In this document: positions 18,724-27,993 of the stretch, piece after piece
Position numbering within the stretch: the first letter of the stretch is position 1
Layout: every line of letters starts with the position of its first letter
From: Elainella sp. Prado103
GTDB taxonomy: Bacteria; Cyanobacteriota; Cyanobacteriia; Elainellales; Elainellaceae
Length of the DNA: 64,000 nt
Assembly (NCBI GenBank): GCA_025454395.1
Contig: JALOOM010000025.1
Coordinates: 43,347 to 107,346, forward strand
Reading direction: 5' to 3'
The notes under the pieces: model-generated
Told to the model about the DNA's origin: nothing
Seen by the model: only the letters and a program-made list of their open reading frames with translations
The model's database searches: none
Program-made: the position numbers and the translations under genes

Positions 18724-19608
18724 TTAGATTTCAGCCACTGCCCGTTCGATCAGCCGTCGAGCCAGGGTTTGTAAACCTGTATGACGGTAGTATTTCACCG
18801 ATACATCCAGAAACGCACCTAGGTAGTCCATTTTGTCGCTGGTAATTTCCACAAACTTGGATAAGTTATTGACCAGACCAGCCTGTGTAATACCCCGATC
18901 GGTCACAAAACCTTCCATCCAGCCTTTGGTCGATTCAAAACTCTCTGTAATGAAAGCGAGTTTACCGGCATCATTGCCACCTGGAATTAAATCTTCTACC
19001 CCCTTGAAAGTTTGATTATGGCTCAACTCAGATGGGCTCATTCCCTTCACCAAGCTCAGCGCCTTATCGGCAAAGGTCGCTCCTAACGGAATAATGCCAT
19101 CAAAGCTAACCAGGGCAGCCATTCGCATCAGAGACTCGCCACTATAGTCCTTCAGGGCGGACAGGAAGTCACCGATGCTGTCACCAGGAATGCCATTAAT
19201 TTGGCAGAAAGCTACCAGTTCTGTCACTAACTTCACTGATAAGTCAATGCTCTGGGCCCGTTCGGGCTTAGGAGTCAGGTTTTTCAAGAAGCCCAAAAAG
19301 GTATCTTGGCCAATCCGGTTGGCGATCGCCGCCGCACCCAGCAGTCCGGAGGCGGAATCCACCGTTTCGTAAAGCCAGAGCGCTCGCTGATAGCCCTGAG
19401 ATTTATCGTTAAACAGTGCTACTGCCCGTTCACCAATCTGCTGAATCAAGGCCTCATCCGTCTCGCCAGTGACAGCACGGATCGTATTATCAAAACCAAC
19501 CAGATTATTCCACTGTCCAGGGACAACAAAATCTAAGGATTTGAGTGCAGCAACGGTCAAACCCCCTTTGGGTAGATCATCCACCAGTTCATAAATCGGT
19601 TTACTCAC
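18724..19608 (-). CDS. Cyanobacterial hypothetical protein, helical, 294 residues
   Basis: Starts at a GTG at 19608 with AAGGAG seven bases upstream, a strong ribosome site. The sequence is almost all alpha-helical with evenly spaced hydrophobic residues: DNTIRAVTGETDEALIQQIG, DTFLGFLKNLTP, DYSGESLMRMAALVSF, KMDYLGAFLDVSVKYYRH. No catalytic motif, signal peptide or membrane helix is visible. I recall similar proteins only as conserved hypotheticals. It follows the lipoprotein gene by 37 bp on the same strand, so the two are probably co-transcribed. Confidence 0.7.
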   Translation of the reverse strand: MSKPIYELVDDLPKGGLTVAALKSLDFVVPGQWNNLVGFDNTIRAVTGETDEALIQQIGERAVALFNDKSQGYQRALWLYETVDSASGLLGAAAIANRIGQDTFLGFLKNLTPKPERAQSIDLSVKLVTELVAFCQINGIPGDSIGDFLSALKDYSGESLMRMAALVSFDGIIPLGATFADKALSLVKGMSPSELSHNQTFKGVEDLIPGGNDAGKLAFITESFESTKGWMEGFVTDRGITQAGLVNNLSKFVEITSDKMDYLGAFLDVSVKYYRHTGLQTLARRLIERAVAEI

Positions 19609-19645
19609 AATGGGCTCCTTATTATTAGGTCATGCGGTAATTGGC

Positions 19646-20254
19646 TCAGGTTGCAGGCTGAGGTACCAGGACAGGCGGCCGGGCAGGGGCAGGTTTGGGC
19701 TGAGGAGCCGGTGAAACTGCTTTTGCCGTTGCTGCATCTAATCCTTTCAGTTTGGCTAGTCCACGCAAATCAAATTTTTGGAGCCACGCTTCTCGATCTT
19801 CCTGAGTAAATTCTGGATCGCGTGACAGCACTTTGACCTGATAGCGACCATTCACCAATAACCCCGTTGCCGTTGTGCCCTGGTTGATCGCCGGAAAGCC
19901 TGCTATTTTTTCGGTACTATTTTGATACTTCACAGCGGCAGTGGGTAAGCTGCTCGTATCGCTAATCGATAACATCGCGACCGTCTTACCATCTTTATTG
20001 AGCTTATATTCAGCAAACCCTTTCTTCTCCTGAGCAGGAACCACATCATAAGTACCAGTCGGATCGGGGAAGAACTTATTAAACGTTGCGCCTTGTTCAG
20101 CCGTTTTGACAACTGCTGCTGGGGCATTGCGGCCGGTCGTCTCCTTCTGCACATCTGCATAGCGAGAAGTAGTTTTGGGAGCACAGGCAGTCAAAAACAG
20201 GAGCAAGCTAAGGAAAAGAGGGGCAAACACCCTCAGCCAGCGAGCGGGAATCAT
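19646..20254 (-). CDS. Lipoprotein of unknown function
   Basis: 202 residues from the ATG at 20254, with AGGAG seven bases upstream; a further in-frame ATG at 20275 has none. The signal peptide MIPARWLRVFAPLFLSLLLF leads to a lipobox LTAC, so the mature protein is lipid-anchored at Cys24. The mature part has a small beta-rich domain (TYDVVPAQEKKGFAEYKL, TVAMLSISDTSS, YQVKVLSRD) and a Pro/Ala-rich tail (PAPQPKPAPARPP). The family is not recognised. It lies just upstream of the 294-residue helical protein and downstream of the 158-residue gene, with a hairpin in between. Confidence 0.75.
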   Translation of the reverse strand: MIPARWLRVFAPLFLSLLLFLTACAPKTTSRYADVQKETTGRNAPAAVVKTAEQGATFNKFFPDPTGTYDVVPAQEKKGFAEYKLNKDGKTVAMLSISDTSSLPTAAVKYQNSTEKIAGFPAINQGTTATGLLVNGRYQVKVLSRDPEFTQEDREAWLQKFDLRGLAKLKGLDAATAKAVSPAPQPKPAPARPPVLVPQPAT

Positions 20255-20463
20255 GGGTATCTCCTGAAAATGCATCGGAACATTTGGATCTTATCGAAAG
20301 AAGTAATTCGATTGATGTGTTCGCAAAATAAAGCAAATATTGGGGAACGGATATATTCTCCTCCAATTTCAGTAAGTTGATAATCCTACTTTTGACAGCA
20401 TTTGTAACTTATGAAATCAATCTAATTGATCGAAAAACCGAATCGATCGCCACTGTAAATCTG

Positions 20464-20489
20464 TCAAAAGTAAGAGGCTTGTCAAGCCT
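20464..20489 (-). terminator. Weak hairpin after the 158-residue gene
   Basis: On the minus strand AGGCT (20489-20485), a five-base loop, then AGCCT (20479-20475), followed by CTTACTTTTG. It begins at the stop codon of the gene ending at 20489. The T tract is interrupted, so it is only a candidate terminator or attenuator before the lipoprotein gene. Confidence 0.35.
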
Positions 20490-20965
20490 TAAATCTCTAG
20501 AGCAGCTTTAATTTTAGACAGAGCAGCAGCTTCTTCCGTACTGACTTTGGGATTGCCCGATCCAAACAAACCACTCCCTGCGGCATTAGCCACTGCATCT
20601 GCACAAGCATAGATAAACTGTTTAAACTCGGTTACTTCTGCTGGAGTCGCTTTGCCTTCAACAATCATCAGCGCTTGATGTACCATTGTGATCGCCTGAT
20701 CAACCACTGCTCCCGACTGCACATCTTCTGGTTTAATATCCGGCTTCTCCATTTTGATCTGGCCACTCTTAATAGCCGCTTCTGAGAATGCCGCTTGAAT
20801 AATCGAGTTAGTGGGATATTTCTGAGCCGCACCAGCGATTTGCTTCGACATGGCTGCTGCTTCAATTGCCGTTGAGACAATTCCCAGATCAACCATTGCA
20901 ACCGCCATTCCAATCATCACGGGGGCTTCTGCGATCGTGCTTAACTCTTCAGAGGTGTAAGTCAT
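20489..20965 (-). CDS. Cyanobacterial hypothetical protein, 158 residues
   Basis: Starts MTYTSEELSTIAEAPVMIG. Small, helical and Ala-rich (VSTAIEAAAMSKQIAGAAQK, FSEAAIKSGQ, MVHQALMIVEGKATPAEVTE, YACADAVANAAG). It resembles soluble bacterial proteins that I know only as conserved hypotheticals. A short hydrophobic stretch (APVMIGMAVAMVDLGIVS) is probably a buried helix rather than a membrane span. It is on the same strand as the lipoprotein and 294-residue genes, 234 bp upstream of the lipoprotein start. Confidence 0.65.
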   Translation of the reverse strand: MTYTSEELSTIAEAPVMIGMAVAMVDLGIVSTAIEAAAMSKQIAGAAQKYPTNSIIQAAFSEAAIKSGQIKMEKPDIKPEDVQSGAVVDQAITMVHQALMIVEGKATPAEVTEFKQFIYACADAVANAAGSGLFGSGNPKVSTEEAAALSKIKAALEI

Positions 20966-21096
20966 TCTCTTTTCAGTTCCATAAAAACTGGCATGAATCT
21001 ACCACCTTCATGGGGCGGATATACAGTTATCTAGAAAACCTTAACTGAATCGCTCCAAGGTTCATCGCTTCAGGATTCACAAACAGGATTCACAGG

Positions 21097-21135
21097 CAAA
21101 ATTCGCAGACAAAATTCGCAGGCAAAATTCGCAGA
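21097..21135. repeat. 13-bp tandem repeat between divergent genes
   Basis: Three copies of caaaattcgcaga (21097-21109, 21110-21122 with one change, 21123-21135), preceded by a related ggattcaca duplication at about 21073-21094. It lies in the 280-bp spacer before crr6. Confidence 0.85.
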
Positions 21136-21245
21136 CAGATTGTGAACGCTGTCAATGCCTCGTTCGACCAACAACCCGTGTGCTCAAGCGCACCCTATTC
21201 CACAAAAACTGACTTTTCCGAACTCCAGCTTAACCAAGCGGTTCC

Positions 21246-21764
21246 ATGATAGATCTGGAAGACATTGTTCTTTGCCCCTCAGCTCAGATGACCACCCAAA
21301 TTTGCTTAACGGCCGATCACCTCAATACGCTCGATATTTCCCCAGCCACAGCCATTATCGATCCGTGGTTGCAAGCAGGCTCGATCGCCAACCATGAGCA
21401 GGAACTCCAGTTTGCGATCGATTTTCCGCGCGATCCGTCTGATCCGCGTGAGCTATCAGAAATTCCAGAAGTACGGCTCTGGTTTGTGCGGCTTGATGCT
21501 AAGTATCCCTGGTTACCCTTTTTATTAGACTGGGAGGCCCAAGAGTTGGGGCGGTATACGGCAATGTTAGTGCCTCATCAGTTCAGTGCCGCCGGGATTG
21601 AATTTAACCCAGAGGCTTTAGAGATTTTTTTGATGCATAAAATTTTCTCCCTGTCCGAGTGGATGCAGCAACAGGGTATTTTTAGCCGCACTAAATTGAA
21701 GTTTTTGGCTCAAATGTTGAGCTATGAGCTAGATGATAGCTTTTTCGATCTACTGGCTGGATAG
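21246..21764 (+). CDS. crr6: CRR6-family factor for NdhI maturation (NDH-1 assembly)
   Basis: 172 residues from the first ATG. An internal ATG at 21288 (MTTQICLTADHL) would give 158 residues and fits the usual size better; neither has a clear ribosome site. Recognisable stretches are YPWLPFLLDWEAQELGRY, AMLVPHQFSAAGIEFNPEAL and FLMHKIFSLSEWM, which I know from the CRR6 (chlororespiratory reduction 6) family of cyanobacteria and plastids. CRR6 is needed for maturation of the NdhI subunit and assembly of the photosynthetic NDH-1 complex. Soluble. It is convergent with the ABC-2 permease gene. The family call is from sequence memory. Confidence 0.75.
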   Translation: MIDLEDIVLCPSAQMTTQICLTADHLNTLDISPATAIIDPWLQAGSIANHEQELQFAIDFPRDPSDPRELSEIPEVRLWFVRLDAKYPWLPFLLDWEAQELGRYTAMLVPHQFSAAGIEFNPEALEIFLMHKIFSLSEWMQQQGIFSRTKLKFLAQMLSYELDDSFFDLLAG

Positions 21765-21827
21765 TTGCAGAACCAGGAAATGGACAACGCAGCAGCAGGA
21801 ACCAAGCAAATCAGATCGGGAAAATTG

Positions 21828-22619
21828 TCAGGCTCCCATCCCAGAGTAGTGTTTTAAGCCTTTTTTCCAGAGCCAGCGGTTTAGCAACCAGAACACAATG
21901 ATCCAATCAACCATAATCAGCAACCCACGTCCCAGGTTGACAGGCAGCCCGATCAAAATACTGGCAGGAAAGTTGATCATGTAAGGGAAGGGAGTCCACA
22001 TGACAATATCTCGCACCACGGGCGGAAACACTTCCAGGGGGGCAATGAGACCAGAGAGAAACAAATAAAAGAGAAACCAAAATTGCTCGATCGCATAGGC
22101 TCGCTCTAACCAGAAGGCGAACATGGAAAAGGCATATTGAGTGACAAAGCGCAGCAAGAAGGCAAGCAGTAAGGTCAACAGGCACAGCAGGATATTGGTG
22201 AGGCTGGGAATCCAAATGGCTTGGGGGTAAAGCCAGAAGAAAAGCCCCACCAGTAAAACGGCAAATGGTAGGCGGGCAAAACGTTCGGCAAAGTGGGAAG
22301 CGAGATGATGCCAGCCTGGATCGAGGGGTTGCAACAGCCGGAAGGAGAGTTTGCCTTCCACCACTTCCCGCTCAAACTCCCAAATGACCCAGACCACCGT
22401 AAACTGACGAACCAGAAAAACCGCCAAAAAGTAGCGAATAAAATCGATCGATGACAAACCAAATTGCCCGGTTTGTGAAGCCTTTACCCAAACTCCCATC
22501 AAAATGAGGGGCAATGTGCCAGAGAGCACCCAGAACAATAACTCTGCCCGGTACTCGACCATATAGGCATAGTAAACCGTCAGTAGAGTACGACTAATCC
22601 GCAACAGACGGTGCAGCAT
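21828..22619 (-). CDS. ABC-2 type transporter permease
   Basis: 263 residues with six hydrophobic helices, at about 29-49, 62-82, 117-137, 142-170, 178-205 and 230-252. The start MLHRLLRISRTLLTVYYAYM, the motif EREVVEGKLSFRLLQPLDP and the late FPYMINFPASILIG are typical of ABC-2 export permeases (COG4587/COG3694 type), which act with a partner permease and an ATPase. Neither partner is in this neighbourhood. The gene starts 26 bp after the TPR gene on the same strand, so they may be co-transcribed. Confidence 0.85.
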   Translation of the reverse strand: MLHRLLRISRTLLTVYYAYMVEYRAELLFWVLSGTLPLILMGVWVKASQTGQFGLSSIDFIRYFLAVFLVRQFTVVWVIWEFEREVVEGKLSFRLLQPLDPGWHHLASHFAERFARLPFAVLLVGLFFWLYPQAIWIPSLTNILLCLLTLLLAFLLRFVTQYAFSMFAFWLERAYAIEQFWFLFYLFLSGLIAPLEVFPPVVRDIVMWTPFPYMINFPASILIGLPVNLGRGLLIMVDWIIVFWLLNRWLWKKGLKHYSGMGA

Positions 22620-22645
22620 ATCAATCGGCTAAGAGATCCACAAGA

Positions 22646-23599
22646 TTACTGAATTTTGAGAAATCGCTCTAAAGCATCAACCATAGCAGGAGACCAGCGA
22701 CGGGTGTTTCGTACCCAACCCAAGTCTTTGTAGCGCCGATCCAGTCCCACGGCTGCCACCCAGTTACTTTCAGCCTCACCGCGATTCCCTTTCACCCATA
22801 AGGCTGCACTCAAGGCGGCTCGCATATCGGCAAACTGAGGATAGCGCCGCACCAAATTCTTCATATTGCGGATTGCTTCGTCTGTTTGTCCGACCTGGTA
22901 AAGTGCTAACGCATAATTAGCACGGGCAAAGGCAAAGTCTGGAGCCAGATCGGCCGCCGTACGATAATCTTCGATCGCCTGCTCCCATTCGCCTAAGCCT
23001 GCTTCAGCATTGCCTCGATTGTTGTAGGCGGCCGGATCGTTAGGATCAAGTGCCAACACATGATCATAGTCGGTAATCGCATCTCGCCAGCGGCCCAGTC
23101 CTTCTAAGGCGGCTCCCCGATTCAGGTAAGGATCAGGGGCATCTGGGGCCAGCTCGATCGCCCGTCCGTAGTCTTGGAGAGCCGCTTCTAGCTTATTTTG
23201 GCTGACGCGAGCATTGCCCCGATTGCTCCAGATCGCCGCCTCATTGGGAAGTTGATCGAGTAACTGCGTCCAATAGGTTTCTGCGGCGGCAAAATCACCC
23301 CGATTGGTGGCATCAAACGCTTGTAATCGCAGAGTTTCGATCGAGGTCACTTCAGAGGCTAAGTCCGGCTCCACCCCGGATGAACGAGAAGCAGATGAAG
23401 GAGCCAGCGTGGGGTCAGAGAAGGCTAATTCGGAAAAGACAGGTTGAGACATCATCCAATCAGACATCATCCAATCAGACATAACCCAATCAGAGTCCAT
23501 CCGATCGTCAGAGGCCGCCAAACTGGGTTGGCAAGGAAAAACCCCTAGCCAGAGGATAAGGGTAAGGGTAAAGAGTAGGGCAAGAATTCGCTGTTTCAT
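22646..23599 (-). CDS. Secreted TPR protein
   Basis: 317 residues. A signal peptide (MKQRILALLFTLTLILWLG...SLAA) leads to a Met/Ser/Asp/Trp-rich linker with an in-frame 15-bp repeat (DWMMS units, about 37-53). Then come about five TPRs (about 95-260; AAIWSNRGNARVSQNKLEAA, PYLNRGAALEGLGRWRDAI, AAYNNRGNAEAGLGEWEQAI). The C-terminal WVRNTRRWSPAMVDALERFL is a conserved-looking motif in cyanobacterial and plastid TPR proteins. It should sit in the periplasm or thylakoid lumen and bind other proteins. It begins 46 bp after the Calx-beta gene stop. Confidence 0.8.
   Translation of the reverse strand: MKQRILALLFTLTLILWLGVFPCQPSLAASDDRMDSDWVMSDWMMSDWMMSQPVFSELAFSDPTLAPSSASRSSGVEPDLASEVTSIETLRLQAFDATNRGDFAAAETYWTQLLDQLPNEAAIWSNRGNARVSQNKLEAALQDYGRAIELAPDAPDPYLNRGAALEGLGRWRDAITDYDHVLALDPNDPAAYNNRGNAEAGLGEWEQAIEDYRTAADLAPDFAFARANYALALYQVGQTDEAIRNMKNLVRRYPQFADMRAALSAALWVKGNRGEAESNWVAAVGLDRRYKDLGWVRNTRRWSPAMVDALERFLKIQ
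23448..23492. repeat. 15-bp tandem repeat in the secreted TPR gene
   Basis: Three copies of gacatcatccaatca (third with two changes), encoding repeats of a Trp-Met-Met-Ser-Asp pentapeptide just after the signal peptide. Confidence 0.85.
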
Positions 23600-23645
23600 G
23601 CCTTGATCATGACAGGCAGAGGGGAGTTAGAGCAATCCCACTCAA

Positions 23646-26600
23646 TTAAGCAACGATTAAAATCGATTGGGAGCTGAGCTTGGGAGCGCCAGCCAGTTGA
23701 GCGATCAACACCCTTGCGGCAGAGCCTGTCCCATCGGCATCAAAATAGAGCTGACCCGTTTTGGACTCATACAGCAACCGATCGCTCGTCGATTCTGCCC
23801 GCGATCCGAGATGAAACTGCGACTGTTCCAACGGCCCCACCTTCAACCCAGCCTTAAAGCCACGAGCCGACACCCCAATCTGATCTTGCCCCAAACTGAA
23901 ATCCAAAATCCGATCCTGCTTTTCCAGCGGGCTGAGAAATATGAACCGATCCTGCCCCTGTGCGCCTCGCAGCCGATCGTTGCCCATACCGCCAATCAGC
24001 AGATCATCCCCCCGTCCGCCCGCCAGGAAGTCCGTTCCAGCTTTACCCATCAGCAGATCATCGCCACCTCGACCATACAGTTCATCGTCCCCGGCATCCC
24101 CGGTGAGTCGATCGTTGCCCCTGCCGCCGAAGAGTTGATCATTGCCTGGCCCCCCTGAGAGAAAGTCTCCATCTCGCCCACCAAATAACTGATCATCTCC
24201 CGCTTCGCCAAAGAGCCGATCCTGTCCTTCGCCCGCAGAGAGCAAATCATTACCGCTGCCGCCCCGCATCAGGTCATTACCGTCGGTGCCAATCATTTGA
24301 TCGTCTGTGCTGCTACCAATTTGCTGAGTCAGGGGTGGGTTAAGGTCAGCACCCGTGTCCCGATTATCATCTGGATCAGTCGGCACAGGGGCAGAAGGAG
24401 CAGGTTCATTGGCTCCCGGATTCTGATCGTCATTCTCAATCGTGATCACAGTTTGCGCCTGAGCCAAAGTAGCCTGAGTGGGATTGAAGAATCGCAGGAT
24501 AAAAGTCTCATCTGGCTCTACCAGGGTATCTGCCTCGATCGTCAGCGTGATCGTTTTGCGGGTTTCGCCCGGAGCAAAGGTTAACACCGAGCGGGGGATC
24601 GAGCGATAATCACCCTTGGCTACCGTGGCAGTCCCGTCTTGGGTTTCATACTCCACAGAAACCTGCTGAGGGCTCGCGGCACTCAGACTAACCGTGACCT
24701 GTGCTTCTGTGCCTCCCCGGTTGCCTTCTAGGAGCTTGAGACCCTGAACCGTCAAGCTAGGAAGGGGCAACTCCACATCGTCATTGGAGATAGTGGCTAC
24801 ACCTTGGGCATCGGTGAAAACCAGGTCGCTGCTGGTTAAATTCAGTTTGAACTTTTCATCGGGTTCGATCGTTCGATCCCCCCTAACGGGTACGGCGATC
24901 GTTTTGCGCGTTTCGCCTGCCGCAAACACGACACTGCCCATAGTCGCTTGATAATCCCCATCTGCCACCGTGGCAGTGCCATTTTCAGTGGCATAGCCGA
25001 TCGTGACTGATTGGGAATGGGAGCGGGATAAGTTGACCGTAAAAATGGCATTGACTATACCATTGTCACCCTCCAAGACTTCGATGTCAGTTACACTCGC
25101 TGTCAGGGCAGCATCATTATCTCTGATCGTTGCCGTCGCACTATCGTTGGCGAAAGTGGCGTTAGTCAGTGCAGAAAGCCCGATCTTGAAGGTTTCGTTT
25201 GGCTCAGTCAGTTGATCGCCAATGATCGGCACCAAAATTGTCTGAGTCGTTTGCCCTGGCGTAAAGGTCAGAGTTCCAGAAACCTGCTGATAATCATTTG
25301 CTGATACCTTCGCAGTACCATCTATCGTGGCATAATTAACAGTAATGGTTTCATGGCTGGGATTGGATAGGGTAACGGTGAAGATGGCATTGAGGCTGCC
25401 GTTATCCCCTTCCAGAGGTTGAATATCCGCAATCGATAGGGTCGGGACACCATCATTATCCGTAATGGTACCGATCGCCTGCGCATCTGCCAAGGTCGCA
25501 TTCGTCGGGTTAGTCAAATTGACTTGAAATGTTTCAATTGCTTCATCGGCGGTATCTCCACTAATCTCAATTGCGATCGTCTGTGTAGTTTCACCGGGCG
25601 CGAAGTAAAGGGTTTCATCAAGTACAGCCGTAAAGTCGCTATCCGTAGCGGTGTCGTTGGCGGTGCTGTACTGCACACTGATCAGTTGATCGCTAGGGTT
25701 CGAGAGCGAGACGGTAAAATTCAAGAGTAATACGCCACCATCTCCTTCGGTGATGCCATGATCTTGAATGCTGATCGCGGGCAGTGGATCGTTGTTGCGA
25801 ATCGTGCCCGTTGCCGTATCCTTCAGGAGCGCGCCGCCGATCGGATCGGATAGCGTGATCTCAAAAGTTTCGTCTAGCTCATATTGCCGATCCCCATTCA
25901 CCGTAACACTCACCGTTTGGCTGGTTTGTCCGGGGGCAAAAGTCACTTGACCTGGCGTTAAACTGTAATCTTCCGTGAACATTGCTGTACCATCGGTTGC
26001 AGCATAGTTGACTCGAACGGGCTGACTGCTTGCATTCGACAAGGTCAATGTAAATATCAAGCTTTGGGAGCCATTATCAGCTTCGATCAGCTCAGCATCA
26101 GCGATCGAAATTTGGGGAGCAGGATCATTATCGGTCAGAGTAGCTGTAGCCTGACTCGTACCTAAGGTAACTTGTGCAGGATTGCTGAGCTGAATTGAGA
26201 AAGTCTCTTCCTGTTCATACAGGTTATCCTCCAGAATAGGTACCACAACCGTCTTAGTCGTTTCTCCCGGTGCAAATACCAACTTTCCTATATCTGCTGC
26301 AAAATCTTGTTCGCCAATAGTAGCAGTACCGTCGATTAAAGTGTAGTCGATCGTGATTTCCTTGCCGCTCTCTACCGACAATGATACTGTAAACGTGGCG
26401 TTTTCGCCTTCTGTCGCTTTGATATTACTCACGCTCACGCTAGGTGGCAAATCATCATCAGCGATCGTACCAATTCCGCGCCCATCGCCCAGTTTGGCAT
26501 TTTTAGCTCCACTCAGCTCAAGCCAGAAGGCTTCGTCGATTTCATCTAAACGGTCAGCTAAGATCGGCACCAAAACGGTCTTAGTCGTTTCACCTGGGCT

Positions 26601-27707
26601 AAAAATCAATCGTCCCGTAGTTTTTGTATAGTCACTATCGGCCTGAGCCGTATCATCGGTCGTTTTAAAATTGATGCTGACAAATTGATCGCTTGCGGCA
26701 CTCAGGCTAATAGTAAATTCAGCCTGGGTTGTCCCACTATCGCCCTCAATCAGACTCACATCATCCACATTCACCACTGGCAGCGGATCATCATTCAGAA
26801 TGATCCCAATTCCTTGCTGATCAACCAGAATGGCATTACTACTGGGATTCGATAGATTTAAAAAGAACAATTCACTAGCTTCACTGACCGTATCTCCGGC
26901 GATCGTAACTGTAATTGTCTTTGCAGTTTCTCCCGGCAAAAAACTTAACGTTCCGCTAATAGGAGTATAGTCTACGCCTGCTGTTGCATTGTCATCTTCA
27001 GTTGCATAATCAACTGTAATTGTTTCAGTCGAATTTCCGGTATTCAAAAATACGGTGAAGGTCAGGTTTTTGCTACCATCATTTCCTTCTATGACACTCG
27101 CATCCCCAATCCGAATTTCGCTACTGAGCACATGGGCGTATGATTCTAAAACTGTGGCTTGAAACACCGGACGGATATCCATCTCTGCGGTCTGCACTGC
27201 CAGTTCCCAACTACCGCCTTGGGAGGCACTACCAACCAATCGATCGGATGCTGCCACCGGCACACTCAACCATTGGCTGATTTGCTGAATCAACGCCATT
27301 CCTGCCGATCCACCCGCCACTTCACAGCCATAGATCAAGACAGTTGCCTCTGAACTTAATACCTGTCGCCACTGCCGCAGATCAGCCCCATAGGTTTGCA
27401 ATCGATCGAGGGTTAATACCGCAGTCCCTAACTCAATCTGTCCGAGTTGACCGTGGGAGACTAAATGCAACCGATCGATGCTCTGGCACCCACCATAGCT
27501 CTGCAACATGGTAGTGATTTGGGTCATGCCATCCTGATCTGCGTCGAGTAGGATCACCTCTACGCCCGGAATTACCCCTGAGGCCAAACATTGATACTCA
27601 GGAATGGCAGTGTCAATGAATACGAGTTCGCGAATTTTGTGATAGCAGGGTTTCCGATCATTAATCAAATAACTATTCAGGCTCGGCAGGGCAGCGGAAA
27701 GGAACAT
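23646..27707 (-). CDS. DUF4347 / Calx-beta / RTX repeat surface protein
   Basis: 1353 residues from the ATG at 27707, with GGAG about 11 bases upstream. The frame extends 36 codons further, but through a common AAAAGGC repeat, so that start is rejected. N-terminal DUF4347 domain (about 25-190; HLVSHGQLGQIELG, ATVLIYGCEVAGG). Then eight Calx-beta domains of about 105-110 residues, each with EGDNG near the start and FAPGET...TV.V.I.GD near the end. Then a hemolysin-type Ca-binding region with about ten GGxGxDxLxG nonapeptides and a C-terminal domain ending in ILIVA. RTX proteins leave the cell through type I secretion without a classical signal peptide. Probably a surface or extracellular Ca-binding adhesin; no secretion genes are adjacent. 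Confidence 0.9.
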   Translation of the reverse strand: MFLSAALPSLNSYLINDRKPCYHKIRELVFIDTAIPEYQCLASGVIPGVEVILLDADQDGMTQITTMLQSYGGCQSIDRLHLVSHGQLGQIELGTAVLTLDRLQTYGADLRQWRQVLSSEATVLIYGCEVAGGSAGMALIQQISQWLSVPVAASDRLVGSASQGGSWELAVQTAEMDIRPVFQATVLESYAHVLSSEIRIGDASVIEGNDGSKNLTFTVFLNTGNSTETITVDYATEDDNATAGVDYTPISGTLSFLPGETAKTITVTIAGDTVSEASELFFLNLSNPSSNAILVDQQGIGIILNDDPLPVVNVDDVSLIEGDSGTTQAEFTISLSAASDQFVSINFKTTDDTAQADSDYTKTTGRLIFSPGETTKTVLVPILADRLDEIDEAFWLELSGAKNAKLGDGRGIGTIADDDLPPSVSVSNIKATEGENATFTVSLSVESGKEITIDYTLIDGTATIGEQDFAADIGKLVFAPGETTKTVVVPILEDNLYEQEETFSIQLSNPAQVTLGTSQATATLTDNDPAPQISIADAELIEADNGSQSLIFTLTLSNASSQPVRVNYAATDGTAMFTEDYSLTPGQVTFAPGQTSQTVSVTVNGDRQYELDETFEITLSDPIGGALLKDTATGTIRNNDPLPAISIQDHGITEGDGGVLLLNFTVSLSNPSDQLISVQYSTANDTATDSDFTAVLDETLYFAPGETTQTIAIEISGDTADEAIETFQVNLTNPTNATLADAQAIGTITDNDGVPTLSIADIQPLEGDNGSLNAIFTVTLSNPSHETITVNYATIDGTAKVSANDYQQVSGTLTFTPGQTTQTILVPIIGDQLTEPNETFKIGLSALTNATFANDSATATIRDNDAALTASVTDIEVLEGDNGIVNAIFTVNLSRSHSQSVTIGYATENGTATVADGDYQATMGSVVFAAGETRKTIAVPVRGDRTIEPDEKFKLNLTSSDLVFTDAQGVATISNDDVELPLPSLTVQGLKLLEGNRGGTEAQVTVSLSAASPQQVSVEYETQDGTATVAKGDYRSIPRSVLTFAPGETRKTITLTIEADTLVEPDETFILRFFNPTQATLAQAQTVITIENDDQNPGANEPAPSAPVPTDPDDNRDTGADLNPPLTQQIGSSTDDQMIGTDGNDLMRGGSGNDLLSAGEGQDRLFGEAGDDQLFGGRDGDFLSGGPGNDQLFGGRGNDRLTGDAGDDELYGRGGDDLLMGKAGTDFLAGGRGDDLLIGGMGNDRLRGAQGQDRFIFLSPLEKQDRILDFSLGQDQIGVSARGFKAGLKVGPLEQSQFHLGSRAESTSDRLLYESKTGQLYFDADGTGSAARVLIAQLAGAPKLSSQSILIVA

Positions 27708-27724
27708 GATGGTGAGCACTCCTA

Positions 27725-27766
27725 ACAAAAGACAAAAGGCAAAAGACAAAAGGCAAAAGGCAAAAA
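27725..27766. repeat. AAAAGGC/AAAAGAC repeat (cyanobacterial dispersed type)
   Basis: Seven-base units aaaagac and aaaaggc alternate six times upstream of the Calx-beta gene start. This motif is widespread between genes in cyanobacteria, as I recall it. Confidence 0.8.
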
Positions 27767-27894
27767 ATTGGGCCGGTGAAACTCGCAAGGGAACTGAAAC
27801 TAACAGCCCAGCCAAACCCCAGGTTGATACCTAGACAGCACAATTTGTTTTGCCCCTCAGTCGCGATGCAATGGGTAGATTCGGTTCAGTAATG

Positions 27895-27993
27895 TTTGCA
27901 GCCAGGTTTGCAGCCAGGTTTGCAGCCAGATTTGCAGCCAGATTGATAGTTAGATCGACTGTTGAATTGATGTTGAATTGATGTTGAATTGAC
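27895..27993. repeat. Two adjacent tandem repeats (12 bp x4 and 11 bp x3)
   Basis: Four copies of tttgcagccagg (27895-27942, last two ending in a), then three copies of gttgaattgat (27961-27993). They lie in a 674-bp gap (27708-28381) between the Calx-beta gene and ruvB. The rest of the gap shows only a doubtful 48-codon frame at 28239-28385 (+). Confidence 0.9.

Noticed and set aside
27708..27815. 36-codon N-terminal extension of the Calx-beta protein
   Set aside because: It is encoded by the AAAAGGC dispersed repeat, and the ATG at 27707 has a ribosome site.
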